The translations under genes and the position numbers were made by a program. The notes beneath the pieces are model-generated. The model had not been told where the DNA came from. It saw only the letters and a program-made list of their open reading frames with translations, and did not search any database. From NCBI GenBank assembly GCA_035995185.1, contig DASYKT010000045.1, positions 31,014 through 95,013 on the forward strand: 64,000 bases of DNA, read 5' to 3'. Origin of the DNA: DASYKT01 sp035995185 (GTDB lineage: Bacteria; Acidobacteriota; Blastocatellia; Pyrinomonadales; Pyrinomonadaceae). Below, piece after piece: positions 33,115 through 41,112 of the stretch (the first letter of the stretch is position 1; every line of letters begins with the position of its first letter).

Positions 33115-33822
33115 TTATTGTTCCTGGTAAATGAGAGCTTCGTTGCGTTCCCCATTAGGAGCCGCAGGAGCGATCGGCGTTCCGGCGGGTGCTTCGGCAG
33201 GAGCAGATTCTATTTGAACAAAAGCGTCAAGTTCTTTTATGCCCGAAAGCCCGAAAAATGCCGTGACAACCTCGGGATCAAATTCTATCCCGGCCGACAA
33301 TCGCAGATATTCGCGCGCTTCGGAAGCCGTGACCGCCTTTTTGTAAGGCCTGTTATCCGTCAGTGCGCAATAAGTATCCACCACGCGCAAGATCCGCGCG
33401 CCGAGCGGGATGGCGTCGCGCTCCAAAGTGTCGGGATACCCGTTGCCGTTCCACCACTCATGGTGCCAGCGTATGAACAGCTGCACCGCGCGGCTGAGTC
33501 CCCGCTTGGCGGCCTCTTGCTCGCCGATCACGGGATGCCGCATCAGGTCCAATCTTTCAGCATCGGTCAATGAACGCGGGCTTTTTATATATTCGCGGTT
33601 CATCATCACTTCGCCGATATCGTGCACCAGCGCGGCTTGCCTGATAAACAGCCTGTCTTTTAGCCCTAAATTGAATTTTTCCGCGACCGCGTCACCCAAT
33701 ACCGCCAGCCGGACGGCGTGCGGACGCGTATAGCCTTCAAATTCGTCTATTACCGCCGCCATCTTCAGCAGGCGGGCGTCAAATTCGTGGTCCTGAACTA
33801 TCGATTTTTTCTCAGGAAACAT
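33115..33822 (-). CDS. HD-GYP domain protein (likely c-di-GMP phosphodiesterase)
   Basis: The 235-residue cytoplasmic protein is an almost bare HD-GYP domain. Metal ligands appear in order: His35, HDIGE (His67-Asp68), HPVIGEQ (His96), HHEWWNGNGYP (120-130) and a D-TYCALTDNRPYK motif (Asp148 region). The GYP loop is intact, which in the family goes with hydrolysis of c-di-GMP. There is no receiver or sensor domain; the C-terminus (about 205-235) is Ala/Pro-rich and disordered. It precedes the unknown gene at 32167-33105 by 9 bases. Confidence 0.9.
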   Translation of the reverse strand: MFPEKKSIVQDHEFDARLLKMAAVIDEFEGYTRPHAVRLAVLGDAVAEKFNLGLKDRLFIRQAALVHDIGEVMMNREYIKSPRSLTDAERLDLMRHPVIGEQEAAKRGLSRAVQLFIRWHHEWWNGNGYPDTLERDAIPLGARILRVVDTYCALTDNRPYKKAVTASEAREYLRLSAGIEFDPEVVTAFFGLSGIKELDAFVQIESAPAEAPAGTPIAPAAPNGERNEALIYQEQ

Positions 33823-33890
33823 AACTTTTCATTCTCTTTACCTAAAAGCGAAAAGGCTATTATGACAAAAAGATAAACTTATTTCTAAGC

Positions 33891-33923
33891 AAAAAAGCGA
33901 TTATCCGAAAATAACCGCTTTTT
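33891..33923 (-). terminator. Bidirectional-type hairpin after the PATAN/J-domain gene
   Basis: AAAAAGCGATTAT and ATAACCGCTTTTT (33892-33904 with 33911-33923) form a stem with one mismatch, flanked by A and T tracts on both strands. It ends the minus-strand gene that stops at 33950. Confidence 0.85.
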
Positions 33924-33949
33924 GTATAAATTTCGCTGTGAAGTGCCCG

Positions 33950-35605
33950 TTAATTCTGCAAACTCTCGAGCAATGTTTTCGCGTCCTCGTTGCTCGGGTC
34001 TTTTATCAGGAGTTTTTTGAGCTCTCCTTCGGCGCGCTTCGGCATATTTACGTCGATATAAAATTCGATCAGCATCAGACGATGCGCGGTGTTGCCCGGC
34101 TCGATCTTGGTGGCCGCGATGATCTCCTGCTCGGCCTGGTGGCGATTCTTGATCGAATGCGACAGGGCCTTGCCGTAGTAAGCGTGATAGCGCGCCTGTT
34201 TCGGGGCCAGACCGACGGCGCGGGCAAGGAAGGGCAGGGCGGCGGCCGGGTTCCGGTTCATCAGGCAGTCAAACCCATAATCGAATTCTTCGCGGGCCTG
34301 TTCCAATTTCGCCAGTTCGGCCTCGTTGGAAAGCACTGCGTCGGAAGTTCCCTGAGCTTTCATTTCGGCGATCAGCTCTTCCCTCTTCTTGAGCCGTTCG
34401 AGCTGGCGTCTCATCTTGAAGTTGTAGACCTCGCGGGCTTCCTTGTCCTTTAACGTTTCATACGCCTGCGCGATCTGGGTAAAGGCATGCTGGATGCGCT
34501 GGTGCATTTTGCTCCCGGCCTCAGTGTGGTATTTATCCGGGTGGAATTTTTTGGCGAGGGCAAAATAGTTGGTCTTTATAATGGCGAGATCGGTAGAAAG
34601 TTCCACGCCCAAAACGTCGTAAAAAGTTTCCGCCTTTTCTACCTGGAGGAGATACTGGTCCACGGTCATCCCGGCTTCGGCCTTGATCTCTTCTTCCGCA
34701 GCATCAGTCCCGCTTTCGGCTTCCGCTGCGGCTGGTTTTTCTGCCCCCGTTTTCTGCTGCGCTTTCTTCGGTGCATCTTTCAACTTTATTTCCGCTGAAA
34801 GAATATCGCCGATCTTTTCCTCTGAAAACGCGGGTTCTTTTCCGCGGCGCACAAAACCTCGTATCCACAAGGCGTAAATAATTCCCGAAACATCGGCTTC
34901 GTTAAAGCCCGTCAGCAAACTGATGTCCGCCACGCTTGAAGGCTGATCGAGCCGCGATAAGATAAAAAATTCCTGTGAACTCAAAATCACGTTCGTGGAA
35001 TTTTTTCCGACCACCGAAAAAACCTCGGCTTTGTTATAAAATTTTGCCGACAGGCGGCTGCCCGAAATGTTCTTACTAAAATCCAGCAGGACCTTGGAAA
35101 GATCCGTCTCTTGCCAGACATCTTCTTTTATCCGGGCCAGAGCGTTAAATGTCCACTCACCTGTGTCCCAACCGATGACAAAGGAAATTATCTCGCGCAT
35201 CTGCTGCCCGAAAATATGGCGAAAAGTTTGCTTGTCAAAAATGCCTTTTTCGATAAGCTGCGCGGCCAGAAGCTGGTCGTTGGTAAAATCCTTGTAAGCG
35301 GTCACCTGCTCTTTGGTGATCTGGCCCGACCGCAACAGCAGATCGAAGAGGCGGTGCTGCCGCGCGTTTGAAACCGAGTAGACCAATTTGCCGTCGTTAA
35401 AATAGATTATCGATTTATGCTGGCCGCGTTCCACGCGCAAAGCTCCGCTTAAGCCCGCAGTCGAGACCTCGTTTAGCAATTCGCAAACGGGATGCTGCTG
35501 AAGCTGACCGGAAACTTCAAAATATGTTGAAACCTGGGGCGTGACCATCTTTTTCGGACGAATAGGCCGGTGAACGTTAAACCAACTCCATAGAAAGTTT
35601 AACAT
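33950..35605 (-). CDS. PATAN (DUF4388)-J domain-TPR fusion protein
   Basis: The 551-residue cytoplasmic protein begins with a DUF4388/PATAN domain (about 28-180, FEVSGQLQQHPVCELLNEV... GLSGALRVERG), used in two-component and gliding systems as an adaptor. A winged-helix-like segment (205-265, LDQPSSVADISLLTGFNEA) and an acidic Ala/Glu linker follow. Next is a J domain (about 325-395) with the HPD tripeptide FHPDK near 355 that stimulates DnaK ATPase. TPR repeats close the protein (430-551). It probably recruits DnaK to a signalling complex. The closest genes are the HD-GYP unit downstream, which is not in the same transcript because of the terminator. Confidence 0.85.
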   Translation of the reverse strand: MLNFLWSWFNVHRPIRPKKMVTPQVSTYFEVSGQLQQHPVCELLNEVSTAGLSGALRVERGQHKSIIYFNDGKLVYSVSNARQHRLFDLLLRSGQITKEQVTAYKDFTNDQLLAAQLIEKGIFDKQTFRHIFGQQMREIISFVIGWDTGEWTFNALARIKEDVWQETDLSKVLLDFSKNISGSRLSAKFYNKAEVFSVVGKNSTNVILSSQEFFILSRLDQPSSVADISLLTGFNEADVSGIIYALWIRGFVRRGKEPAFSEEKIGDILSAEIKLKDAPKKAQQKTGAEKPAAAEAESGTDAAEEEIKAEAGMTVDQYLLQVEKAETFYDVLGVELSTDLAIIKTNYFALAKKFHPDKYHTEAGSKMHQRIQHAFTQIAQAYETLKDKEAREVYNFKMRRQLERLKKREELIAEMKAQGTSDAVLSNEAELAKLEQAREEFDYGFDCLMNRNPAAALPFLARAVGLAPKQARYHAYYGKALSHSIKNRHQAEQEIIAATKIEPGNTAHRLMLIEFYIDVNMPKRAEGELKKLLIKDPSNEDAKTLLESLQN

Positions 35606-35696
35606 TTTTTAATTGCGATTAAAATACGTTTTTTGAAAGCATTTTTCGGCGAGTTATTTTAAGATTATTATTAGCTTTGCCTATAAAGGATACGGC

Positions 35697-35770
35697 CACG
35701 AATGTCACAAATAACACAAATAAATAAGGAATTTTTGAATTCGTGTTATTTGTGTAATTAGTGGCTAATA
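35697..35770. repeat. MITE-like repeat core copy
   Basis: CACGAATGTCACAAATAACACAAAT and its complement ATTCGTGTTATTTGTGTAATTA flank a short loop. GCTTTGCCTATAAA at 35674 upstream matches the left end of the longer copies at 56981 and 63007. Confidence 0.8.
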
Positions 35771-35808
35771 AAGGTCGTGCAGGGCTTTACAATTAGAGAC
35801 AAATTCTT

Positions 35809-36603
35809 ATGCCAAATTCCGAATTGCCTATCGAGATCCGTGAATGCACCGCCCCCAATGAGTTCGACGCCTGTATCTCATTGCAAAAAGAGGTCTTTGC
35901 TTTGCCTGACCTGGAGATCTCGCCCCGGCGGCACCTGATCGTCACCAAACACGCGGGCGGCTGGACGCTAGGCGCCTTCGTGAAAGAAAAGCTCGAAGAA
36001 AGGCTGATCGGTTTTGTTCTTTCCCTACCGGCGTTTCGCGGCGAAGAGCGGATCCTCTATTCTCATATGACGGCGGTAAAAAAAGAATTTCAAAGCCACG
36101 GCATCGGCGCCAAATTAAAATGGGCCCAGCGCGAGCGGGCCTTGTCGGAAAATATCCGCTTTATCAAATGGACCTTTGAGCCCGTTCAGCCACGCAATGC
36201 CTATTTTAATTTAATGCGGCTGGGCGCAGTTGTTAAGACTTATATGCCTAATTTTTACGGCACCGATTACGGCACGACGCCCAACGTGAATACGACGGGT
36301 TTTGACAGCGACCGCCTTTTTGCTGAATGGCAGCTGGATTCGGAAAAAGTGATAAACGCCGTTAAAGGCAATTCAACTCAGCTTGGCACTCCGGTAAGAA
36401 AAATAACGGTCCCGCCTGATTGGCGCGCGCTGGTAATAAATGAGCCGGAAAAGGCGAAAAAGGAACAATTGAGGATTCGAGAAGAGTTTATCGAAGCTTT
36501 TACGGCCGGATTGATCTGCGAAGCCTTTGAAAGGGACGTTAATCGGCCCGCATACCTGTTTTTTAAACAAAAAAATGGAAACCTACCAACTGCTTCCCCG
36601 TGA
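35809..36603 (+). CDS. GNAT-superfamily acetyltransferase (COG3375-like)
   Basis: The 264-residue protein starts IEIRECTAPNEFDACISLQ, has the acetyl-CoA loop FQSHGIGAKLKWAQRERA (about 94-111, Q-x-x-G-x-G pattern) and the conserved end of the COG3375 group, IKWTFEPVQPRNAYFNLMRL and GAVVKTYMPNFYG. Members are predicted acetyltransferases whose substrate is not established. TACAAT (35788-35793) 15 bases before the ATG is a possible -10 box. A GGAAACC/GGTTTCC inverted pair spans the stop codon. Confidence 0.85.
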   Translation: MPNSELPIEIRECTAPNEFDACISLQKEVFALPDLEISPRRHLIVTKHAGGWTLGAFVKEKLEERLIGFVLSLPAFRGEERILYSHMTAVKKEFQSHGIGAKLKWAQRERALSENIRFIKWTFEPVQPRNAYFNLMRLGAVVKTYMPNFYGTDYGTTPNVNTTGFDSDRLFAEWQLDSEKVINAVKGNSTQLGTPVRKITVPPDWRALVINEPEKAKKEQLRIREEFIEAFTAGLICEAFERDVNRPAYLFFKQKNGNLPTASP

Positions 36604-36774
36604 TGCGTTGATGGTTTCCTCCAGCCGAAACGAGGTCAGACGTTTCGGTAAAAACTGTTCATAACTTAGATATAACTAATGTCGAAAAAGTCTTAAAATT
36701 TTCTAAATATTTTATTTTTGCAAAATTACGGTAAAGCCTGTCATATTAAACTGCAAAATCTCTGATTTGTCTAT

Positions 36775-38784
36775 ATGAAAAATGTAAAAAAAGAGATCGA
36801 AAAACTTCGCCGGGAAATAGAGCATCATAATGAGCTTTATTACACGGAGAGCGCGCCCGAGATCTCAGACGCGGAATTTGATGCGCTGCTAAAAACTTTG
36901 CAGCAACTCGAAGAGCAGCATCCCGAATTTATGTCTCCGGACAGCCCGACTTTTCGCGTGGGCGGCCGGCCCGTGGAAGGTTTTCAAAGTTTCACTCACC
37001 GCGTTCCGCTGATGTCGCTCGACAACAGCTATAGCCTCGACGATCTGCGCGCTTTTGACGAGCGCTGTCAAAAACTCGCCGACGGACGAAAGCTTGAGTA
37101 CGTCGCGGAAATGAAGATCGACGGTTTTTCGATCGCGCTGCATTACGAGGACGGATTACTGGCGGCAGGCGCGACGCGCGGCGACGGCACCGTGGGCGAC
37201 GATGTGACGCCGAATGTAAAAACGATCCGCCACATTCCTTTAAAATTAAAAGGCGATCTGCCCACCCGGGTCGAAGTGCGCGGCGAAGCATATATTCCCC
37301 GCTCGACCTTTGCCAAAATAAACGAGGAACTGGAACAGCGCGGCGATAGAATCTTTGCCAACGCGCGCAATGCCGCTTCGGGAACTATCCGCATGCTCGA
37401 TTCGAAGATAGTCGCTTCCCGGCGATTGGATATGTTTCCTTACGATGTTTTATCCGGCGCGCAAAAGTTTTTTCCCACGCACTGGCAAAACTTCCAATGG
37501 CTTGAAAAAGCAGGGTTTAAGGTCAATCCGCACCGCGCTCTTTGTAAGAACATTGACGAGGTCATCGAGTTTTGCAACGACATGGAAAGCAAGCGCGACG
37601 GTCTCGATTACGACATCGACGGCGTGGTTGTAAAAGTAAATTCGACCGCGCTGCAGCAGGAATTCGGCGCGACCACCAAAGCTCCGCGCTGGGCGATCGC
37701 CTACAAATATCCCGCGCGCCAGGCCACTACAAAACTGCTTGCCATTTCAGTTCAAGTGGGGCGCACCGGCGCGCTCACACCCGTCGCAAATCTGCAGCCG
37801 GTGCAGCTGGCGGGAACGACCGTGGCGCGCGCTTCGCTGCATAATGAAGATGAAATAAAACGCTTGGGATTAAAACTCGGCGATTGGGTGCTGATAGAAA
37901 AAAGCGGCGAGATAATTCCACAGGTCCTGCAAAATATTCCGGCCAAGCGCGACGGCAGCGAAAAAGAATTTAAGTTTCCAAAAAATTGCCCGGTCTGCGG
38001 ATTCCCCGCCATCCGCCCGGAAGGCGAAGCCGTCACGCGCTGCACAAATCCTGATTGCCCGGCCAAACTAAAAGGCCGCCTGCTTTATTTTTCGATGCGC
38101 AAGGCGATGGATATCGAAGGGCTGGGCGAAGCTATAGTCGATCAACTGATCGCCGGAGAACCAGGCGAACAACTGGTAAAGAACGTCGCCGATCTCTACG
38201 ACCTGACCCTGGAACAAGTGGCCGGGCTTGAACGCATGGCGAAAAAATCCGGCCAGAATCTGATAGACCAGATCGAAGCGAGTAAATCACGCGGCATGCA
38301 GCGGCTGCTTTTCGGCCTTGATATACGCCATGTCGGCGAACGTTATGCAAAGATTCTAGCTAATCATTTTCGTTCGCTCGATAAACTCGCGCAGGCCGGC
38401 GTCGAAGAGCTCGACGATATACCGGAAATAGGCCTGATCGTGGCGCAGAGCGTCTATGATTGGTTCCACGACAAACAGCATCTTGAATTGATCGAGCGCT
38501 TAAAAGCGTCCGGTGTAAAAACCGAGATGGAAGCCGCCTCGCACGCTGCCTTTGATGAAAAATTCGCCGGGAAAATTTTTGTGCTGACCGGAAAGCTGGA
38601 AAGTTTCACCCGCGACGAAGCAGCCAAACTGATCGAAGACCGCGGCGGGCGCACCTCTTCGTCGGTCAGCAAAAAAACCGATTATGTTGTCGCCGGTGAA
38701 GACGCGGGATCGAAACTGACCAAGGCTGAGGAATTGGGCGTGGCGGTGTTGGACGAAAAGGCGTTTCAGAAGCTGATCGGTTAA
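36775..38784 (+). CDS. ligA: NAD-dependent DNA ligase
   Basis: LigA seals nicks in replication and repair, using NAD as cofactor. The 669 residues are the normal length. The Ia domain (1-60) with YYTESAPEISDAEFD, the adenylation domain with Lys114 in MKIDG, the OB fold, the Cys4 zinc finger (CPVCG ... CTNPDCPAK), the helix-hairpin-helix domain and a C-terminal BRCT domain (KIFVLTGKLESFTRDEA) are all present in order. It is an essential housekeeping gene, alone in this stretch. Confidence 0.97.
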   Translation: MKNVKKEIEKLRREIEHHNELYYTESAPEISDAEFDALLKTLQQLEEQHPEFMSPDSPTFRVGGRPVEGFQSFTHRVPLMSLDNSYSLDDLRAFDERCQKLADGRKLEYVAEMKIDGFSIALHYEDGLLAAGATRGDGTVGDDVTPNVKTIRHIPLKLKGDLPTRVEVRGEAYIPRSTFAKINEELEQRGDRIFANARNAASGTIRMLDSKIVASRRLDMFPYDVLSGAQKFFPTHWQNFQWLEKAGFKVNPHRALCKNIDEVIEFCNDMESKRDGLDYDIDGVVVKVNSTALQQEFGATTKAPRWAIAYKYPARQATTKLLAISVQVGRTGALTPVANLQPVQLAGTTVARASLHNEDEIKRLGLKLGDWVLIEKSGEIIPQVLQNIPAKRDGSEKEFKFPKNCPVCGFPAIRPEGEAVTRCTNPDCPAKLKGRLLYFSMRKAMDIEGLGEAIVDQLIAGEPGEQLVKNVADLYDLTLEQVAGLERMAKKSGQNLIDQIEASKSRGMQRLLFGLDIRHVGERYAKILANHFRSLDKLAQAGVEELDDIPEIGLIVAQSVYDWFHDKQHLELIERLKASGVKTEMEAASHAAFDEKFAGKIFVLTGKLESFTRDEAAKLIEDRGGRTSSSVSKKTDYVVAGEDAGSKLTKAEELGVAVLDEKAFQKLIG

Positions 38785-38807
38785 GCTGTGACCGTATCGA
38801 ATAACCA

Positions 38808-38890
38808 TTCGGAATAGATGAAAGATCATAGATGATAACTGAGAGATCCGATCTCTTATCTGTCATCTATCAGTTATCATCTATTCCGAA
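38808..38890. repeat. Dispersed palindrome, GGAATAGATGATAACTGA family, copy 2
   Basis: ATTCGGAATAGATGAAAGATCAT at the left and ATCAGTTATCATCTATTCCGAA at the right are the family ends, about 83 bases in total. It lies 24 bases past the ligA stop. Confidence 0.8.
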
Positions 38891-38968
38891 CGGCGATCCT
38901 ACAAAGTAACCACACGGGGGATGTTTTTCCGCACCGCCGTCCTGCCGAAATACTATCTCTTTACAATG

Positions 38969-39000
38969 AAAAAAGGCAGGATACATGTCCTGCCCTTCTT
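38969..39000 (-). terminator. Intrinsic terminator of the 39017-39508 gene
   Basis: The stem GGCAGGA/TCCTGCC (38975-38981 with 38988-38994) has a 6-base loop and a minus-strand T tract. It lies about 20 bases past the stop. Confidence 0.85.
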
Positions 39001-39016
39001 TTTAATAAAGTCCGAT

Positions 39017-39508
39017 CTACGGAAAGCTGATCCCTTCGGTCTTTCTTCGCGGAATGAATTGCAGGCCGGTCCCGCCGTTTTCTTCGAATTTCACGCGAAC
39101 CCCGAGTGTCACGGGTTTAGTTTTATTCAGGCGCATGAAAAACAATTTAACACTCGTAACCTTGTTATTGGTCCTGGTAAAGACCGGTGCCGCCACGCTC
39201 TGGACGTTGCTGCTCTGCGCGGCCACTACCATCACGTCGTCCGAATTACAGCCCGGCACGATGCCGCCCGGATTCAGCCCGTGTTTCGGGTTGAACTTAA
39301 GATCGAAGCTTATCACCTCAAGCAACGCTCCGCGGATCGTTATGGAAACTTTGTCTTTGGTAACGCTGGTAAAAATACCGTTCGGGCCGATAAAATTCAA
39401 GTCCGTCATCGGCCGGCAAGAAATTTCCTGTTCAACGGGAATCGCATTGATGTCCGTATAATTGGTCGGCACCGCCTGTGCGCCGATCGCTTCTTTTACT
39501 GCTGCCAT
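39017..39508 (-). CDS. Hypothetical protein, beta-rich
   Basis: No family is recognised. I choose the ATG at 39508 (163 residues), since GGAGATC lies about 9 bases upstream; the longer frame from 39550 would include this ribosome site. The product has no signal peptide, transmembrane helix or known motif. Features are alternating hydrophobic strands (VSITIRGALLEVISFDLKF, VTSVKLFFMRLNKTKPVTLGVRV) and two cysteines (ISCRPM, PGCNSD). It is flanked by its own terminator. Confidence 0.6.
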   Translation of the reverse strand: MAAVKEAIGAQAVPTNYTDINAIPVEQEISCRPMTDLNFIGPNGIFTSVTKDKVSITIRGALLEVISFDLKFNPKHGLNPGGIVPGCNSDDVMVVAAQSSNVQSVAAPVFTRTNNKVTSVKLFFMRLNKTKPVTLGVRVKFEENGGTGLQFIPRRKTEGISFP

Positions 39509-39681
39509 TTTTTTCTGATCTCCTTTTTGGGAATAATTTTTTAATTGCAAGCTACTGACGAAATCAGGGATCTCAGAAGGTTGCGGGAGTAAAACGATAG
39601 AGGGTTTTTATTCTCAAATGTCTTACGCTGATGATATTTCGTGAGTTATTTGTGAACGGATGCAGATTTTAGATAATTTAA

Positions 39682-41109
39682 TTAATTAGCGATTTCCGAT
39701 TCCAAAAAATTCATATGTTTTTTAGCGATTTTTTTACATATCTCTGTGATTTCATTCTTGGATAAATATTTTCCATAAACTTTTTGAATATTTATTTCCG
39801 GATCGTCGCTTATGGTAGAGTAAATTCTTTCCTGAAAATAGAAGTACACGCTCGAAGAATAATTTACATCGGTATGATGAAGCCTATTAAATTTTGTAAA
39901 TATACAATTACATTCAATCTCAAAAAGACGGTCAGAGGAGATGTTCTTTTTATTTAAGTAGTCCAAAATATTTCTAATAAGTTCCGCAAAAATATCTTCT
40001 GTCGGTAAGCTTAAATCCATAGTAATCTTTTCACTAGGATAAATGCTCGAAACAAAATGAGCAGGATTTAAAATTATGGAAACGTCCGACGAAAGGTAAA
40101 ATCTTTGGAATTTTTTACATGTATTAGAAAATTCAACCACAAATGGCACTAAAGAATTTTCTATGAAATCAACGAAAGTATCGTCACTTTTAACTTTATT
40201 CGCTTTTTCGCCTATAGAATTCAATTTTTGATCCAATAACGCCAGTTCTTTATCCAAATCTTCAGGTTCATCAATATCTTCACCCTTTGCCCCTCTAATC
40301 ATTATCCCTAACGAATAAACCAAATTATCAGCAATATATTCGGTGAATGATTCGAGTTCTCCCGCATCCGCCAGCTGCAGAACGCCGTAGTAATTTTCCT
40401 TATCTTCAGTCTTGATGATCACAGGCGGATAGCCATATTGCATCAAGATAAAATTCATCAGAATCCGCACCACTCTGCCATTACCGTCGTCAAACGGATG
40501 AATGCGAATAAAGCGGTAATGAAAAAGCGAGGCCAAAATGATCGGATTTACGTCAGGCTTTTCCTTCTCGCTTCGAAACCATTCGATCAGCTCCTGCGTT
40601 TTCGCCGGAGTATCTTCCGGGGTTGAAAAATAAAACATTTCTCCCGTTTTGGTGAGTACATGATTAGGCTGAGTTTTATATTTCCCTACTTGAACGCGCC
40701 TTCGAGTAGGAGTTCCCTCGGAAGTTAGCGCGTCAACATAATGGTCTTCTTTTAATAGAAGTACGTGAAGCTCACGGATAAACTTTTCGGTTAAAGGGGC
40801 TTCTCCTTTAACTAATTCTTCCACCCACTTTATCGCTTCATCATGCCCGGTTATTTCAAAGTGGTCCTTTAGCGGTTTTCCCTGCGCCGTAATGCCAAAG
40901 AGGATCAGGGCTCTAGTTTCCCCTGACGTCAGTGAATTGCCTTCAAGGTTATTCGAATGGTAATTCCAATCGAGGCGAAGTTTTTGTAAAACGCGCGCTT
41001 CCCTTTCCGCGTCCAGAGGACGCAGGCTATCGAGTTCGGCTTTTAATTGTTCGGCTTTTTCTATGGCTTCCACGTGGGATATTGTGGAACGTTTGGCGTG
41101 AGTTTGCAA
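39682..41109 (-). CDS. Fic-family AMPylase with N-terminal inhibitory helix (class II)
   Basis: The 475-residue protein carries the canonical Fic motif HPFDDGNGRVVR (204-215) with catalytic His204, the phosphate anchor and both arginines. An N-terminal inhibitory helix SNNLEG (52-57) fits the [S/T]xxxE[G/N] rule, so it is class II and should be autoinhibited by Glu56. A Fic flap and helices (80-300) are complete. The C-terminal third (about 300-475) matches no known domain and is encoded by markedly AT-rich DNA (39690-40300), unlike the rest. The start is TTG at 41109, 3 bases past the stop of the previous gene; Val13 (GTG) is an alternative. It ends a three-gene unit with the ATPase and GGDEF genes. 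Confidence 0.88.
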   Translation of the reverse strand: MQTHAKRSTISHVEAIEKAEQLKAELDSLRPLDAEREARVLQKLRLDWNYHSNNLEGNSLTSGETRALILFGITAQGKPLKDHFEITGHDEAIKWVEELVKGEAPLTEKFIRELHVLLLKEDHYVDALTSEGTPTRRRVQVGKYKTQPNHVLTKTGEMFYFSTPEDTPAKTQELIEWFRSEKEKPDVNPIILASLFHYRFIRIHPFDDGNGRVVRILMNFILMQYGYPPVIIKTEDKENYYGVLQLADAGELESFTEYIADNLVYSLGIMIRGAKGEDIDEPEDLDKELALLDQKLNSIGEKANKVKSDDTFVDFIENSLVPFVVEFSNTCKKFQRFYLSSDVSIILNPAHFVSSIYPSEKITMDLSLPTEDIFAELIRNILDYLNKKNISSDRLFEIECNCIFTKFNRLHHTDVNYSSSVYFYFQERIYSTISDDPEINIQKVYGKYLSKNEITEICKKIAKKHMNFLESEIAN

Positions 41110-41112
41110 GAG

